From F23-D06 sp045132055 (GTDB taxonomy: Bacteria > Bacteroidota > Bacteroidia > Bacteroidales > WCHB1-69): a stretch of DNA of 64,000 nt. The stretch covers positions 62,001-126,000 of the forward strand of contig JBGURP010000012.1 of the NCBI GenBank assembly GCA_045132055.1. The letters are read 5' to 3'. Position 1 is the stretch's first letter. The number at the start of each line of letters is the position of its first letter. Below the pieces are notes generated by a model, which searched no databases, was not told where the DNA came from, and saw only the letters and a list, made by a program, of their open reading frames with translations. Shown in pieces: positions 37,901 to 46,059 of the stretch. Made by a program: the position numbers and the translations under genes.

Positions 37901-39189
37901 GCATACAAAGAGGTGGTACCTGCCGTTTCATGGTAATAAAAACGGGAATCGTTATCATAGAAAGCACCCTCATTGTACAGGATAGCTACAACCACATTAC
38001 TTGTTCCATCCCACTCAAAAGGGGTGTTGAAAGCGATAGTGGAAAAGCTGTCCGCAGCATTACAAGTGTATGGACCGTCATAAACCAAGGTCAGTTCACT
38101 GCCCGGAATCCAATCTGATGTGGAATTGAACGTCGTTTTGGTCACATTGGCCATGTAAACCTGAACATTGGCGAAATCTTGCGGTGTGCCATACATATAA
38201 GGCAATCCGAGGGAAACAATGGTCGCTTGATGATCTCCTATTTCGCTTGCCGTGAAGATTTGTTGAGAATAACCATAATTGTAATAGCAATTGAACGGAA
38301 GATTAGAAGTGGTAGTGGTTCCTGAGCCAATTGGGTTACCACAGGTAGGTACGAATGTTGTAGAGACACAAACGGAATCAGCACTGCTGGTTGTAGATGG
38401 ACAAATAGATTCTACCCTGTAGCAATAATGAGTATTTGGCGTCACATTAACGTCCGTATAGGAATGATCTGTAATAGGAGCAGTGTTCAGCATGGTGTTG
38501 TTTCGATACACGTTGAAACCGCTGATATTGGGTACACTTTGGACAAAACAACCTGTAATTGCCCAACCCAAGCCGTCAAGTCCGTCATATATTGACAACG
38601 CATACCAATCTCCCGAATAAAACAGATTGTTAAGATTGTCAAACATTTGATTCGTTGTTGCAGCAGGATATACATCATCTGAAGGAACTTCGACATAATA
38701 TCCGATCCACAACTCTTGAGTAGCATTAACCAAAACAGGGGTGCTCAGCTCAACAATATTCTCCCCATCCTCCAGAGTGGATACATCCACCTGTGTTTCA
38801 GACACAAGCGTACCCTCATTGAAGACATAATCAACACTGTCGAAACTTCCTCCTTGCCATACTCTGATAGTTAATTGCGTCACATTAATATCACCCAATG
38901 TAAATTTCACATGGGATAAGTATTTGCCATTCATACGGGTTAGACTGTCCTGGGTAAACCGGACCGCAACACCGAAAGGATAGCCTGCTAATCCGATATT
39001 TATACCCGACAGTTCACCACTGTAGGACATCATATCTGTATAGGTATAATGGAGCAATGGCGATTCCCAAGTGAGTCTAACTTGATCCCATCGCGGGGCG
39101 GCTTGCACGTACGTCGGCGCATCACATTGAGCATGTAACTGCAAAACGGCAAATGAAAGCAAACTGAGCAAAAATAGATTTTTTTTCAT
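31927..39189 (-). CDS. 2420-residue secreted multidomain protein with T9SS sorting domain
   Basis: The largest gene: signal peptide MKKNLFLLSLLSFAVLQLHAQ, then repeated modules. A beta-sandwich starting with YYNYxYxQQ recurs near residues 300, 839 and 1632. A jelly-roll of the choice-of-anchor J type (xxENFxxY...CW) recurs near 563, 1097, 1349 and 1883. Fibronectin III-like linkers (SWTPAxxG, YTIKYE, LTGLTPNTQYEIKL) separate them. A CUB-like domain lies at about 2125-2243, and a type A T9SS sorting domain from about 2349 (YPNPTTGEF to CIIKK). It is exported, probably cell-surface or adhesive; the ligand is unknown. A 7-base array is embedded in the sorting domain. Confidence 0.85.
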   Translation of the reverse strand: MKKNLFLLSLLSFAVLQLHAQCDAPTYVQAAPRWDQVRLTWESPLLHYTYTDMMSYSGELSGINIGLAGYPFGVAVRFTQDSLTRMNGKYLSHVKFTLGDINVTQLTIRVWQGGSFDSVDYVFNEGTLVSETQVDVSTLEDGENIVELSTPVLVNATQELWIGYYVEVPSDDVYPAATTNQMFDNLNNLFYSGDWYALSIYDGLDGLGWAITGCFVQSVPNISGFNVYRNNTMLNTAPITDHSYTDVNVTPNTHYCYRVESICPSTTSSADSVCVSTTFVPTCGNPIGSGTTTTSNLPFNCYYNYGYSQQIFTASEIGDHQATIVSLGLPYMYGTPQDFANVQVYMANVTKTTFNSTSDWIPGSELTLVYDGPYTCNAADSFSTIAFNTPFEWDGTSNVVVAILYNEGAFYDNDSRFYYHETAGTTSLYAYRDAAAYNISNPSAGFLANARNNIQFCFGAQITCYTPDHTIIHDYDITPTSAIVSWEPHSSTDNQWEVVCVPAGNNVNSGTPIIVRNSTCTLTNLIPNSDYEVYVRTICSASESSNWVTLSFRTYCADHQTIPYVETFNNYGEGGEDTYPFCWGRRTNSTTNQYPYVSSYGQLILYSYENIYSLAVSQALDLSAYPAGTLALDFLVGITSESYGRLDVGLITDPTDMGTFMPLKSYHPSDFPVVGEWMHEYITLPESYPSRIFLAFYAPAPVASIINYVNVDEVRVDYVPTCSNPSNLTVSTITGTAAALSWTPAQYGSTGYTIKYETAGQAPRTVTTTDCQYMLTGLTPNTQYEIKLVSNCGAGSSDTISTILNTLGFVTCAQPNPTPMNLADNSLDAATTFQLPINTYYNYSYTQQIVPASQIQTSTPIVITGIGFYYDYSTPVTNKNSVKIYLAHRTTSTFASTSDWTPISEATLVYEGNLNCTQGWNVFDFDTYFTYNGNDNLVVILDDNSGVYNTSSFVFRSRTYNSYQSLYFFSDENNPNPAEPPTGTRGFVLSDMELFLCNQVAPMPCPEPMVYTTGTDDQSVTVAWVSNGSESAWTLQYKQENSNIWITADSVSASPYTIRNLVPDVHYDIRLRAVCSATESSEWSYTTAYTPCASVSLPYFENFENEVINELPSCWMNMSNTTYPMPVVNGSFAASGSKSLFFNCPTASNYAYGILPRFNNQVQMNNLQVQFNAYKTANAHRIDIGIMTDPMDPSTFEVIGEFSPSVINNWELGEVITNLYQGNGHYLAFRIPKWYPNAMYIDDVDVQELSACPHVSNIYATDIASTSATIKWTAGNTETQWAYMYGPNGSVDPAVDTPLYCNVNSLALTGLIPNTLYTVHVQAYCDTAEQSSWVQCSFRTGCGILQQVPYMEDFDSYAGTTSSTDNVSPNCWSRINNGNTYVGFPTVYASGANSGVNCLAFYTHSSSNYGDQYAILPEIDTAALPINTLQLSMSMAARSSNYPFQVEVGVMSNPEDLTTFTPVQTVSTNRTVYSNQYVCFDDYSGDGKYIALKVKKPVSNYNYGYIDDVVLSYISDCSPVSNLTVSNVAGTSALISWDPAHHGNVTDYTLLYSVTGQNHWDTASIHITGTMYMLNNLNPNTSYEVKVITNCDSSSSTVVSQTFSTTCLAGGEIAIGNGAETSSDLPSYSYYNYCYSQQVFTANEMGGANTLNSISFNMANWVQNRTLSIYLMHTAESAPTNWLPATNATLVYSGVPTLEHGWNTFVFHTPFVYNGVQNLAVIVIDETGSYHNGNTWYVHESPSGMGASRCTFSDYNPYAIIDTPSTTTGGPSKYCNDVIFGGECNSQVTCIPPNFFVSNISTHSADIVWTNGGTETSWEMEYKKVSDNTWTPVTNLSNFIAHLTNLQPSTLYTVRMRSNCGNSYSTDKVVDFMTECDVISILPFQENFDLYGTGENAYPPCWSKINNHPTDMPIINTFNYSAPGSLYFLAGSPGTRNIAITPEFDTSIVMNNLQVSFMYAATSINDKLVVGVMSDPEDDNTFVPVDTVYPSSLSASSWIERDVYLNNYQGNGRYIAFKNEASSYAAFAYMDSLVIDLMPSCLKPRDLTAISNTSSVTLSWTEIGSANAWEIEYGVEGFTPGSGTTIAVTTNPYTIDNLSTNTYDFYLRANCGNNDFSAWIGPVHASPGSYILPTTGEYSLNMCGGYLYDNGGPDAGYDSDCDVTVVVNPDVDGMLVHMTGTFRIEEGYDKLTIYDGGDISGTVLFDSDEDTTINVTSTTGPLTLHFESDESIQYSGFIIQVSCESLEVPCYAPTNLNAVTLLNGAGIQLVWDQEGTPDDWTVHYRQTSSSAWLTQTATSNPYFLENLMNNVEYEAFVVANCGDQISDQSNHVTFIPTGINNYLLNSTTLYPNPTTGEFRIENTEFRIEDVEVYDVYGKLIKTVKVEDNSVDLDLSENASGVYFTRISTEMGTVTKCIIKK
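32084..32125. repeat. type A heptamer array inside the T9SS sorting domain of the giant protein
   Basis: Plus-strand units TCCTCAA, TTCTAAA, CTCTGTA, TTCTCAA, TTCTGAA, TTCACCA. In the gene sense it reads GAATTGA-type words, translated as EFRIENTEFRIEDVE, a seven-residue peptide repeat directly after YPNPTTG. Confidence 0.8.
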
Positions 39190-39228
39190 AACCCTGTGAT
39201 TATTATATACTTAACCAAATTTTCTATT

Positions 39229-39242
39229 ACACAAAATTGTGT
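39229..39242. promoter_or_regulatory. short palindrome upstream of the giant T9SS gene
   Basis: ACACAAAATTGTGT, a 6-bp inverted repeat with a 2-base centre, lies 40 bases before the ATG at 39189, next to a weak -7-like TAATATTG on the minus strand. It could be an operator half-site pair; nothing else supports this. Confidence 0.3.
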
Positions 39243-39287
39243 GTTGCAATATTAATAAATTTTTTTCTCATATAAAAAGAAAAAAAG

Positions 39288-39314
39288 TTAAAAAAAACAA
39301 CTTTTTGTGTTGTT
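39288..39314 (-). terminator. probable terminator after secA-GT4
   Basis: On the minus strand AACAAC, a 7-base loop and GTTGTT are followed by a run of T residues. It lies 50 bases after the glycosyltransferase stop, before the giant gene. Confidence 0.65.
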
Positions 39315-39363
39315 CTTAAAACAGGTACACAATATGTATTGGATTGGGTATTAGAAGAAATGA

Positions 39364-40473
39364 TTAATGCACATAAATTTCATGCAAAACGCGTTCCTCA
39401 TTTTCCCATGTCAAGTCCTGCGCTGCCAGTCGGCAGTTTTCTTTGCATTGTTTGTACAGGCTGGGATCCTGTTGCAATTTTTTCACAGCTTCCGCAATGG
39501 CTTCGGGGGTCAACGATTCGGCCACAACGCCTACCTGATAGCGATTGACAATGGCGGCACGTTCCACAAGGTTGGAAACCACTTGCGGGGTGCCAGCTTT
39601 GATGTATTCGAAAATCTTGTTGGGAAGGCTGAACCTTAAATTGGCACTCAAATCACGGTCAAGGGCCATGCCCACATCGGCCAAAGAAGTGTAGTTGAAA
39701 AGCATCTGCTGGTTTTGTCGGCCCACAAATGTGACTTGTCCTTCCAACTTCAACTCCTTCACCATAGCTTTCAGTTGGGGCAGCACCGTGCCACCACCCA
39801 CCACCAGCAAATGTGTGCCCGGCAGCAAAGTCATGGCTTGTATCAATTCTTCGCCCCCGCGACCCTCATTAATGCCGTTGCCCTGCAGAATCAGCACAAA
39901 CTTGTCCCCCGGAATACCCAACGACTGTCTTGTCTCTGTGATTTCCGGTTTCTCTGCCGGTGGTATATTCCGAACCAAATATGGGCGAATGCCATACTCC
40001 CGCTCATATTGATCCACAATGGACTGGCTCACCGTTATGACGGTTTTCAATTTCGGAAAACAATAGTGTTCGATGGCTTTCCACACCTTGTACGCCTTGG
40101 GATTACTGACCACCGACAGCTCACCGCAGAAGTACTCGTGACTGTCATAAACCAGTCTTTTGTGCCGGAGCTTGCTTACCAAAGTGTTGGGCAGCAGTGT
40201 GTCCAAGTCATTGGCGATGAGCACATCGCATTTTTTGAAGAGCAGATAGAAGAAAAGCCGGAGGTTGTATTCAGCGTAGAAAATCCAGTTCTTGCGGAAA
40301 AGGAGTCTCATGCGGTGCGTGTGGTACGCGCGCGGGGCCAGCTCCGGCGAGTCGGCATAGCGGCGGCCCACCAATGTAACCTCATAACCGTTGCGAGTGA
40401 GGAACATAGCCACCTTGTCCACACGGGCGTCCGTGTAGAGATCGTTGGTAACCGATAGGATGGCACGCTTCAT
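39364..40473 (-). CDS. glycosyltransferase family 4
   Basis: A 369-residue GT-B enzyme: N-terminal VTNDLYTDARVDKVAMFLTRNGYEVTL-type Rossmann start, acceptor half with VYDSHEYFCGEL, then the C-terminal nucleotide-sugar half with LQGNGINEGRGGEELIQAM, LVVGGG and FEYIKAGTPQVVSNL. It adds a sugar to an envelope or exopolysaccharide acceptor, the specific sugar unknown. Its ATG shares one base with the secA stop (TAATG), implying translational coupling. A probable terminator follows the stop. Confidence 0.85.
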   Translation of the reverse strand: MKRAILSVTNDLYTDARVDKVAMFLTRNGYEVTLVGRRYADSPELAPRAYHTHRMRLLFRKNWIFYAEYNLRLFFYLLFKKCDVLIANDLDTLLPNTLVSKLRHKRLVYDSHEYFCGELSVVSNPKAYKVWKAIEHYCFPKLKTVITVSQSIVDQYEREYGIRPYLVRNIPPAEKPEITETRQSLGIPGDKFVLILQGNGINEGRGGEELIQAMTLLPGTHLLVVGGGTVLPQLKAMVKELKLEGQVTFVGRQNQQMLFNYTSLADVGMALDRDLSANLRFSLPNKIFEYIKAGTPQVVSNLVERAAIVNRYQVGVVAESLTPEAIAEAVKKLQQDPSLYKQCKENCRLAAQDLTWENEERVLHEIYVH

Positions 40474-43400
40474 TATTCAGCGCTCATGCGACCGTGGCAG
40501 TTCTTGTATTTCTTGCCGCTACCGCACGGGCAGGGATCGTTGCGACCTACTTTTTTCTCCACGCGGATGGGCTGACTGCCTTTGCCGCCGGGGGCCACCT
40601 GACGGCCTCCGCCAGCCACTTCCTCGCGACCGGTGGTCAACTTCTTGGCATCCGACTGCGGCAACTGGGCCTCACGCACTTGCGGAGCCTCCTCTGCCAT
40701 CGGGATTCTACCCTTGTTCAGGAAGCTCACAATCTCCTGGCTGATACGGACCAGCAACTGATCGAACAGGTTGAAAGATTCCAGCTTGTAAATCAACAAC
40801 GGGTCTTTCTGTTCGTATGAAGCATTCTGCACACTCTCCTTCAAATCGTCCATAGCACGCAAGTGCTCTTTCCAAGCATTGTCAATCACGGCCAGCGTGA
40901 TACCCTTCTCAAACGACAAGCCCACCTCTCGGCCCTTGGTCTCATAACATTTCTTCAACGGGGCCACAATGCTGATGTTCTTGTTGCCATCGGTGAACGG
41001 GATGGCAATGTTCTGGAACTTGTCGCCATGCTCCAAATACACGCGCTCCATCACCGGGTAGGCCTGCTCGCTGATTTGCTGCAACTTGGCTTTATAGTGG
41101 TCGTAAACCACAGGATAGAGTTTCTCCACCAGAATATGGGGACGCTCCTGCAGGAAATATTTCTCATCGAAAGGCGACTCGCAACCGAAGGTCTTGATCA
41201 TGTCCATGCTGAAACCTTCGAAATCCTTTGCCTCCCAATTGTTGGTAACCACCGTTTCGCACACATCCTCGAACATCTGGGCAATATCGATGGCCAGACG
41301 GTCACCGAACAGGGCATTGCGGCGCTTGCGGTAGATGGTGGAACGCTGTTTGTTCATCACGTCATCATATTCCAACAAACGCTTACGGATACCGAAGTTG
41401 TTCTCCTCCACCTTCTTCTGGGCGCGCTCAATGGACTTGGAAATCATGCTGTGTTGGATGACATCGCCGTCCTGATGGCCCATCTGGTCCATGACTCTGG
41501 CGATACGGTCGGAGCCGAACAAACGCATCAAGTCGTCCTCCAGGGAAACGAAGAACTGGGAGCTACCAGGGTCACCTTGACGGCCGGAACGACCACGCAA
41601 CTGGCGGTCCACACGACGGGAATCGTGACGCTCCGTACCGATGATGGCCAAACCGCCCTTCTCGCGCACCTCCGGAGACAATTTAATATCGGTACCACGA
41701 CCAGCCATGTTGGTAGCGATGGTCACCGTGCCCTCCTGACCGGCTTCTGCCACAATGTCAGCCTCCTTCTTGTGCAACTTGGCGTTCAACACGTTGTGTT
41801 GGATGCGGCGGCTGGTCAAAATACGGGAAAGCAACTCGGAAGTCTCCACCGAAGTGGTACCTACCAAAACAGGTCTGCCTTCTTCGTGCAGTCGCAAAAT
41901 TTCATTCACCACGGCAGCATATTTCTCACGTTTGGTCTTGTAAACCAAGTCGTCAGCATCAATACGAATAACGGGTTTGTTGGTCGGAATCACCACCACA
42001 TCCAGTTTGTAGATATTCCAGAACTCACCGGCTTCCGTTTCAGCAGTACCGGTCATACCAGCCAGCTTCTTGTACATACGGAAATAGTTCTGCAATGTGA
42101 TGGTGGCGTAGGTCTGTGTGGCGGCCTCCACTTTGACGTTTTCCTTGGCTTCGATAGCCTGGTGCAAACCGTCGGAGTAGCGGCGGCCCTCCATAATACG
42201 GCCCGTCTGTTCATCCACAATCTTCACCTTGTTGTCGATGATGACATATTCCACATCTTTGGCAAACATGGTGTAAGCCTTCAGCAATTGATGAATGGTG
42301 TGGATACGGTCGGAAGCAGCGGCGAAGTTATTGTAAATCTCTTCTTTACGTGCAGTTTTCTCTTGCGGAGTGAGATTATCTTTCTCCAACTCGGCAATTT
42401 CGGCACCCACATCGGGCATGATGAACATCTTGGCTTCTTCCGCATCGCGGCTCACCAACTCGATACCCTTGTCCATGATATCGACGGTGTTCAGTTTCTC
42501 TTCAATGACGAAATAGAGTTCATCGTCGATGAGGTGCATGTTGCGGTTCTGGTCCTGCATGAAAAAGGATTCCGTGCGTTGGAGCACCTGTTTCATTCCG
42601 GGCTCGCTGAGGAACTTGATGAGGGCGTTGTTCTTGGGCAAACCGCGGTGGGCGCGCAACAACAACATGGCACTCTCGTCTTGCGGCTTCGGGTCTGGAT
42701 TCTCGGCCAGCATTTTCTTGGCGCGGGTCAGAATTTCCGACACATACACGCGCTGGGCATCGTACAGTTTTTGGACAATGGGTTTGTATTTGTCAAAATC
42801 CTGCTGGTCGCCTTTGGGCGTGGGACCGGAGATGATCAACGGCGTACGGGCGTCGTCAATCAACACGGAGTCCACCTCATCCACGATGGCATAGTTGTGG
42901 GGGCGCTGCACCAGCTCGCCGGTGTTGCGGGCCATGTTGTCACGCAGGTAGTCGAAACCGAATTCATTGTTGGTACCGTAGGTGATGTCGGCGTTGTAGG
43001 CGCGGCGGCGCTCGTCGGAGTTAGGCTCGTGCTTGTCAATACAATCCACGGTAAGGCCCAAGAACTCATACAGACGGCCCATCCACTCGGAGTCACGCTT
43101 GGCCAGGTAGTCGTTCACGGTGACCACATGCACGCCTTTGCCCGGAAGGGCGTTCAGATAGACGGGCAGCGTAGCCACGAGGGTTTTACCTTCACCCGTC
43201 GCCATCTCGGCAATCTTGCCTTCGTGCAACACGATACCGCCGATGAGCTGCACATCGTAGTGGCACATGTCCCAAGTGATCATGTTGCCGCCGGCGGACC
43301 AGGTGTTGCGGTAGCGGGCGATGTCACCATCAATCTCGATGCCGTCGTGCGTGGCAGCCAGGTCGCGGTCCAAGTCAGTGGCCTTCACCTCGATGATTTC

Positions 43401-43775
43401 ATTGTCCTTGAAACGGCGGGCGGCCTCCTTCATCACGGAAAAAGCCTCCGGCAGAATCTCGTTCAGTACATCCTGGGTGGTATTATAAACCTTGTCTTCC
43501 AGTTTCTCTACTTCTTTGTAGAGATCCTGTTTCTCCTCGATGGGCAGGTCATAGTTGTTGTCCAAGTAATCGCGGATTTCCGTCAGACGGTTCTCTTCCA
43601 CTTCCGTGGCTTTGCGGATTTTCTCGCGGAACTCCACGGTTTTGTGACGCAGGTCATCGGTGGAAAGGTCTTTGATGGTTTCGTAAGCTTCAAGCGCCCG
43701 GTTCAACTTGGGCTTGAGCTCTTTCATATCGCGGTCGGCCTTGGTGCCGAACAATTTAGTCAGGAAATTTGCCAT
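40473..43775 (-). CDS. secA: preprotein translocase ATPase SecA
   Basis: SecA drives protein export through SecYEG at the inner membrane. The 1100-residue protein has the DEAD-like motor: ATGEGKTLVATLP (about 192-204), IVDEVDSVLIDDARTPL (about 290), GTTSVETSELLS, TNMAGRGTDIKLSPEV and DRQLRGRSGRQGDPG. The C-terminal zinc-binding SEC-C reads CPCGSGKKYKNCH. The larger size than E. coli SecA (901) comes from insertions common in Bacteroidota. Its promoter, with a TTTGCAGCC initiator, lies at 43800-43807. Confidence 0.97.
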   Translation of the reverse strand: MANFLTKLFGTKADRDMKELKPKLNRALEAYETIKDLSTDDLRHKTVEFREKIRKATEVEENRLTEIRDYLDNNYDLPIEEKQDLYKEVEKLEDKVYNTTQDVLNEILPEAFSVMKEAARRFKDNEIIEVKATDLDRDLAATHDGIEIDGDIARYRNTWSAGGNMITWDMCHYDVQLIGGIVLHEGKIAEMATGEGKTLVATLPVYLNALPGKGVHVVTVNDYLAKRDSEWMGRLYEFLGLTVDCIDKHEPNSDERRRAYNADITYGTNNEFGFDYLRDNMARNTGELVQRPHNYAIVDEVDSVLIDDARTPLIISGPTPKGDQQDFDKYKPIVQKLYDAQRVYVSEILTRAKKMLAENPDPKPQDESAMLLLRAHRGLPKNNALIKFLSEPGMKQVLQRTESFFMQDQNRNMHLIDDELYFVIEEKLNTVDIMDKGIELVSRDAEEAKMFIMPDVGAEIAELEKDNLTPQEKTARKEEIYNNFAAASDRIHTIHQLLKAYTMFAKDVEYVIIDNKVKIVDEQTGRIMEGRRYSDGLHQAIEAKENVKVEAATQTYATITLQNYFRMYKKLAGMTGTAETEAGEFWNIYKLDVVVIPTNKPVIRIDADDLVYKTKREKYAAVVNEILRLHEEGRPVLVGTTSVETSELLSRILTSRRIQHNVLNAKLHKKEADIVAEAGQEGTVTIATNMAGRGTDIKLSPEVREKGGLAIIGTERHDSRRVDRQLRGRSGRQGDPGSSQFFVSLEDDLMRLFGSDRIARVMDQMGHQDGDVIQHSMISKSIERAQKKVEENNFGIRKRLLEYDDVMNKQRSTIYRKRRNALFGDRLAIDIAQMFEDVCETVVTNNWEAKDFEGFSMDMIKTFGCESPFDEKYFLQERPHILVEKLYPVVYDHYKAKLQQISEQAYPVMERVYLEHGDKFQNIAIPFTDGNKNISIVAPLKKCYETKGREVGLSFEKGITLAVIDNAWKEHLRAMDDLKESVQNASYEQKDPLLIYKLESFNLFDQLLVRISQEIVSFLNKGRIPMAEEAPQVREAQLPQSDAKKLTTGREEVAGGGRQVAPGGKGSQPIRVEKKVGRNDPCPCGSGKKYKNCHGRMSAE

Positions 43776-43799
43776 AAAAAGTTATAGTTTTAAAGGCTG

Positions 43800-43807
43800 C
43801 AAATGTA
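43800..43807 (-). promoter_or_regulatory. -7 promoter element for secA
   Basis: The minus strand reads TACATTTGCAGCC, with the extended TTTGCAGCC form shared with other promoters here, 25 bases upstream of the ATG at 43775. Confidence 0.65.
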
Positions 43808-43901
43808 CAAAAATTGTGCCAACTTCCCATTGACATGGCAGTGTCATAGTATAGATAAATGATTTTATTTAAAGTGGATGCTGGTATAAATGCATTTTTT
43901 G

Positions 43902-43909
43902 TACTTTTG
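43902..43909 (+). promoter_or_regulatory. -7 promoter element for the acyltransferase-3 gene
   Basis: TACTTTTG, 18 bases before the ATG at 43927, divergent from the secA promoter. Confidence 0.55.
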
Positions 43910-43926
43910 TAACTTGATAATCAACT

Positions 43927-45033
43927 ATGCTGGGAATACCTTACGATTCTAAACGAAATTTCGGGCTGGATTTATTGAGAGCCATAGCCATATTTTTTGT
44001 AGTGCATGGTCACGGTGTGCATTTTCTCGCCAATTCACGCTTTTCGTTTTTGCAATCTGTTTCCCTTCCTCACGGCGTGGATATATTCTTTATTCTTAGC
44101 GGATATTTGATCGGATATTCATTTCTGTCATACGCAAACAAAAACAATGGCGTGGATTTGCGCAAGACACTGTTGTTCTATAGCCGCACCGCCTTGCGAA
44201 TACTACCCAATTACTATTTCATTCTTGTGGTGTATTATTTCCTGGTTCAGGGCGGAATCATACACGGCAACACCCACGAATTTTCCGTCTGGTATTTCAT
44301 CACATTCACCCAAAATCTCTTCTCTCCGTTCTACAACTTCTATTGGGAATCCTGGTCGTTGCCTGTGCAATGGTGGTTCTATATTCTGTTTCCGCTCGCT
44401 CTGACAGTTTTCGCCAAACGATTAGGTGCAAAACGGACAACCCCTATTATCTGCTTTTTCTTTATCGTATTCTCCCTGATATATCGGTATTCTATTTCCG
44501 ACCACCTCACCGACAGCTTCTGGCGGGATGTCTGGCTTCGTAAAACCGTGGCTTCCCGTTGCGACAATATTTACATCGGTGTGCTGGCAGCTTGGGTCAG
44601 GACATATATGCCTGACTTTTGGCAACGGCATTCCGTGAAATCCTTTGTAATCGGCATCCTTCTGATGGTCGCCTCTATCCTCATTCCCCGTCCCTTCGGC
44701 TCAATATACAGCAACGTGTTTGCCCTCACGCTTCCGCCTATTGCCATTGCGCTCTGGCTGCCGCTGCTGACCCGCATAAAGACTTTCAAGACCTTCATCG
44801 GAAACATTGTCGCTTGCATTGGCGTATTGTCATACGCGATGTTCCTCACCAATCTCATGGTCTGCCAAATTATCGACGCCAATTTTGCCGATGTTTTCAG
44901 CCGGATGGGAGCATGGGGGTATGTGCTCTATTGGGCAATTGTACTTTGCGTGTCGTATATCCTGTTTTTAGCAATAGAGAATCCTTTCATTAAAATCAGG
45001 TCCCGCTTGCAAAAAGGACAGGCAAATAGTTAG
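43927..45033 (+). CDS. acyltransferase family 3 membrane protein
   Basis: A 368-residue protein with about ten hydrophobic helices, starting with the acyltransferase-3 signature GLDLLRAIAIFFVVHGHGV and GVDIFFILSGYLIGYSF. Such proteins O-acetylate or otherwise acylate surface polysaccharides and other envelope molecules. Which substrate it modifies is unknown; the adjacent O-antigen genes are on the opposite strand. Its TAG stop overlaps the TAA of the convergent threonine aldolase gene (TTAG, 45030-45033). Confidence 0.85.
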   Translation: MLGIPYDSKRNFGLDLLRAIAIFFVVHGHGVHFLANSRFSFLQSVSLPHGVDIFFILSGYLIGYSFLSYANKNNGVDLRKTLLFYSRTALRILPNYYFILVVYYFLVQGGIIHGNTHEFSVWYFITFTQNLFSPFYNFYWESWSLPVQWWFYILFPLALTVFAKRLGAKRTTPIICFFFIVFSLIYRYSISDHLTDSFWRDVWLRKTVASRCDNIYIGVLAAWVRTYMPDFWQRHSVKSFVIGILLMVASILIPRPFGSIYSNVFALTLPPIAIALWLPLLTRIKTFKTFIGNIVACIGVLSYAMFLTNLMVCQIIDANFADVFSRMGAWGYVLYWAIVLCVSYILFLAIENPFIKIRSRLQKGQANS

Positions 45034-46037
45034 AATAATCTTACAAAATCCTTCACATCCTCCTCTGTTGTATCCCAGCTGGTCACCAAGCGGATTTCGT
45101 TTTCTTCTTCATTCCAGATGTAGAAAAACACCTTCTCCAACAATTTGTCAATGAGCGGTTTCGGCAATTTGAGGAGCAGGATGTTGGCGTCTGTGTTTTG
45201 GGTGAAAGTGTCAAAACCGGCGTCGATGATGCCTTGGCGCAAGAGCTGGGCCATGCGGTTGGCATTTTCAGCATTGCTTTTCCAGATTTCTTGCTCAAGA
45301 TACGGAATAAGCTGGCAGCTGATATAGCGCATCTTGGAGCACAACTGTGTGCTTTGCTTGCGGATATATTTCAGATTCTCACCCAATTCCGGACGGAAGG
45401 CAATGACACACTCACACATCATCAGTCCGTTTTTGGTGCAGCCGAAACTCAGAATATCCACGCCGCAATCCACCGTCATCTCCTTGAAGGACTTGCCAAG
45501 GGTGATAGCGGCATTGGCCAGGCGCGCGCCGTCCATGTGCAGATACATGCCAAACTGGTGGATGTAGTCCGCGATGGCTTTGATCTCTTCGCAGGTATAG
45601 ACTGTGCCCAACTCGGTGCATTGGGAGATATAGACCACCTTGGGTTGCGAGTGGTGTTCGAAGCCCCAGTTGATGAGGCGTGGCGCGATGAGCTCGGGCG
45701 TGAGCTTGCCGTCGGGCGTCTCAATCTCGCGCAACGCGGCGCCAGTCAGAAACTCCGGAGCACCGCACTCATCGACTGCAATGTGCGCGGTCTTGGCGCA
45801 AAGGATGGAGTTGTACGCCTGCACACACGCGCGCAAGGCGACCACATTGGCCCCCGTGCCATTGAACACAAAGTAGGGTTCGGCAGAATCACCAAAATGC
45901 TTTTTAATCAACATCTTGGCTTTCTCCGTGTAGATGTCGTCACCGTAGGCGTGCTGGTGATCCTGGTTGGCCGCTTCTATGGCCTTCAAAATGTCGGGAT
46001 GAATGCCCGAATGATTGTCGCTTCCGAAACTGTGCAT
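45030..46037 (-). CDS. ltaE: low-specificity L-threonine aldolase
   Basis: The start at 46037 (MHSFGSDNHSGIHPDILKAI) matches the usual N-terminus; an ATG at 46079 is inside the EamA gene. The 335-residue PLP enzyme cleaves L-threonine or allo-threonine to glycine and acetaldehyde. It has DNHSGIHP, THIAxDECGAPEFL-like AHIAVDECGAPEF, HMDGARLANA and the PLP lysine in SFGCTKNGLMMCE (Lys202). Its start codon lies 22 bases inside the 3' end of EamA (stop 46060), so translation may be coupled. Confidence 0.9.
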   Translation of the reverse strand: MHSFGSDNHSGIHPDILKAIEAANQDHQHAYGDDIYTEKAKMLIKKHFGDSAEPYFVFNGTGANVVALRACVQAYNSILCAKTAHIAVDECGAPEFLTGAALREIETPDGKLTPELIAPRLINWGFEHHSQPKVVYISQCTELGTVYTCEEIKAIADYIHQFGMYLHMDGARLANAAITLGKSFKEMTVDCGVDILSFGCTKNGLMMCECVIAFRPELGENLKYIRKQSTQLCSKMRYISCQLIPYLEQEIWKSNAENANRMAQLLRQGIIDAGFDTFTQNTDANILLLKLPKPLIDKLLEKVFFYIWNEEENEIRLVTSWDTTEEDVKDFVRLF

Positions 46038-46059
46038 GATAAAAAGGGTTAATGGGCTA

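Noticed and set aside
40863..43787. A 974-codon open frame antisense to secA.
   Set aside because: It runs in exact codon register with secA, so its stops would need TTA, CTA or TCA codons in secA; their avoidance by codon bias leaves it open. It has no recognisable domain, while secA is certain.
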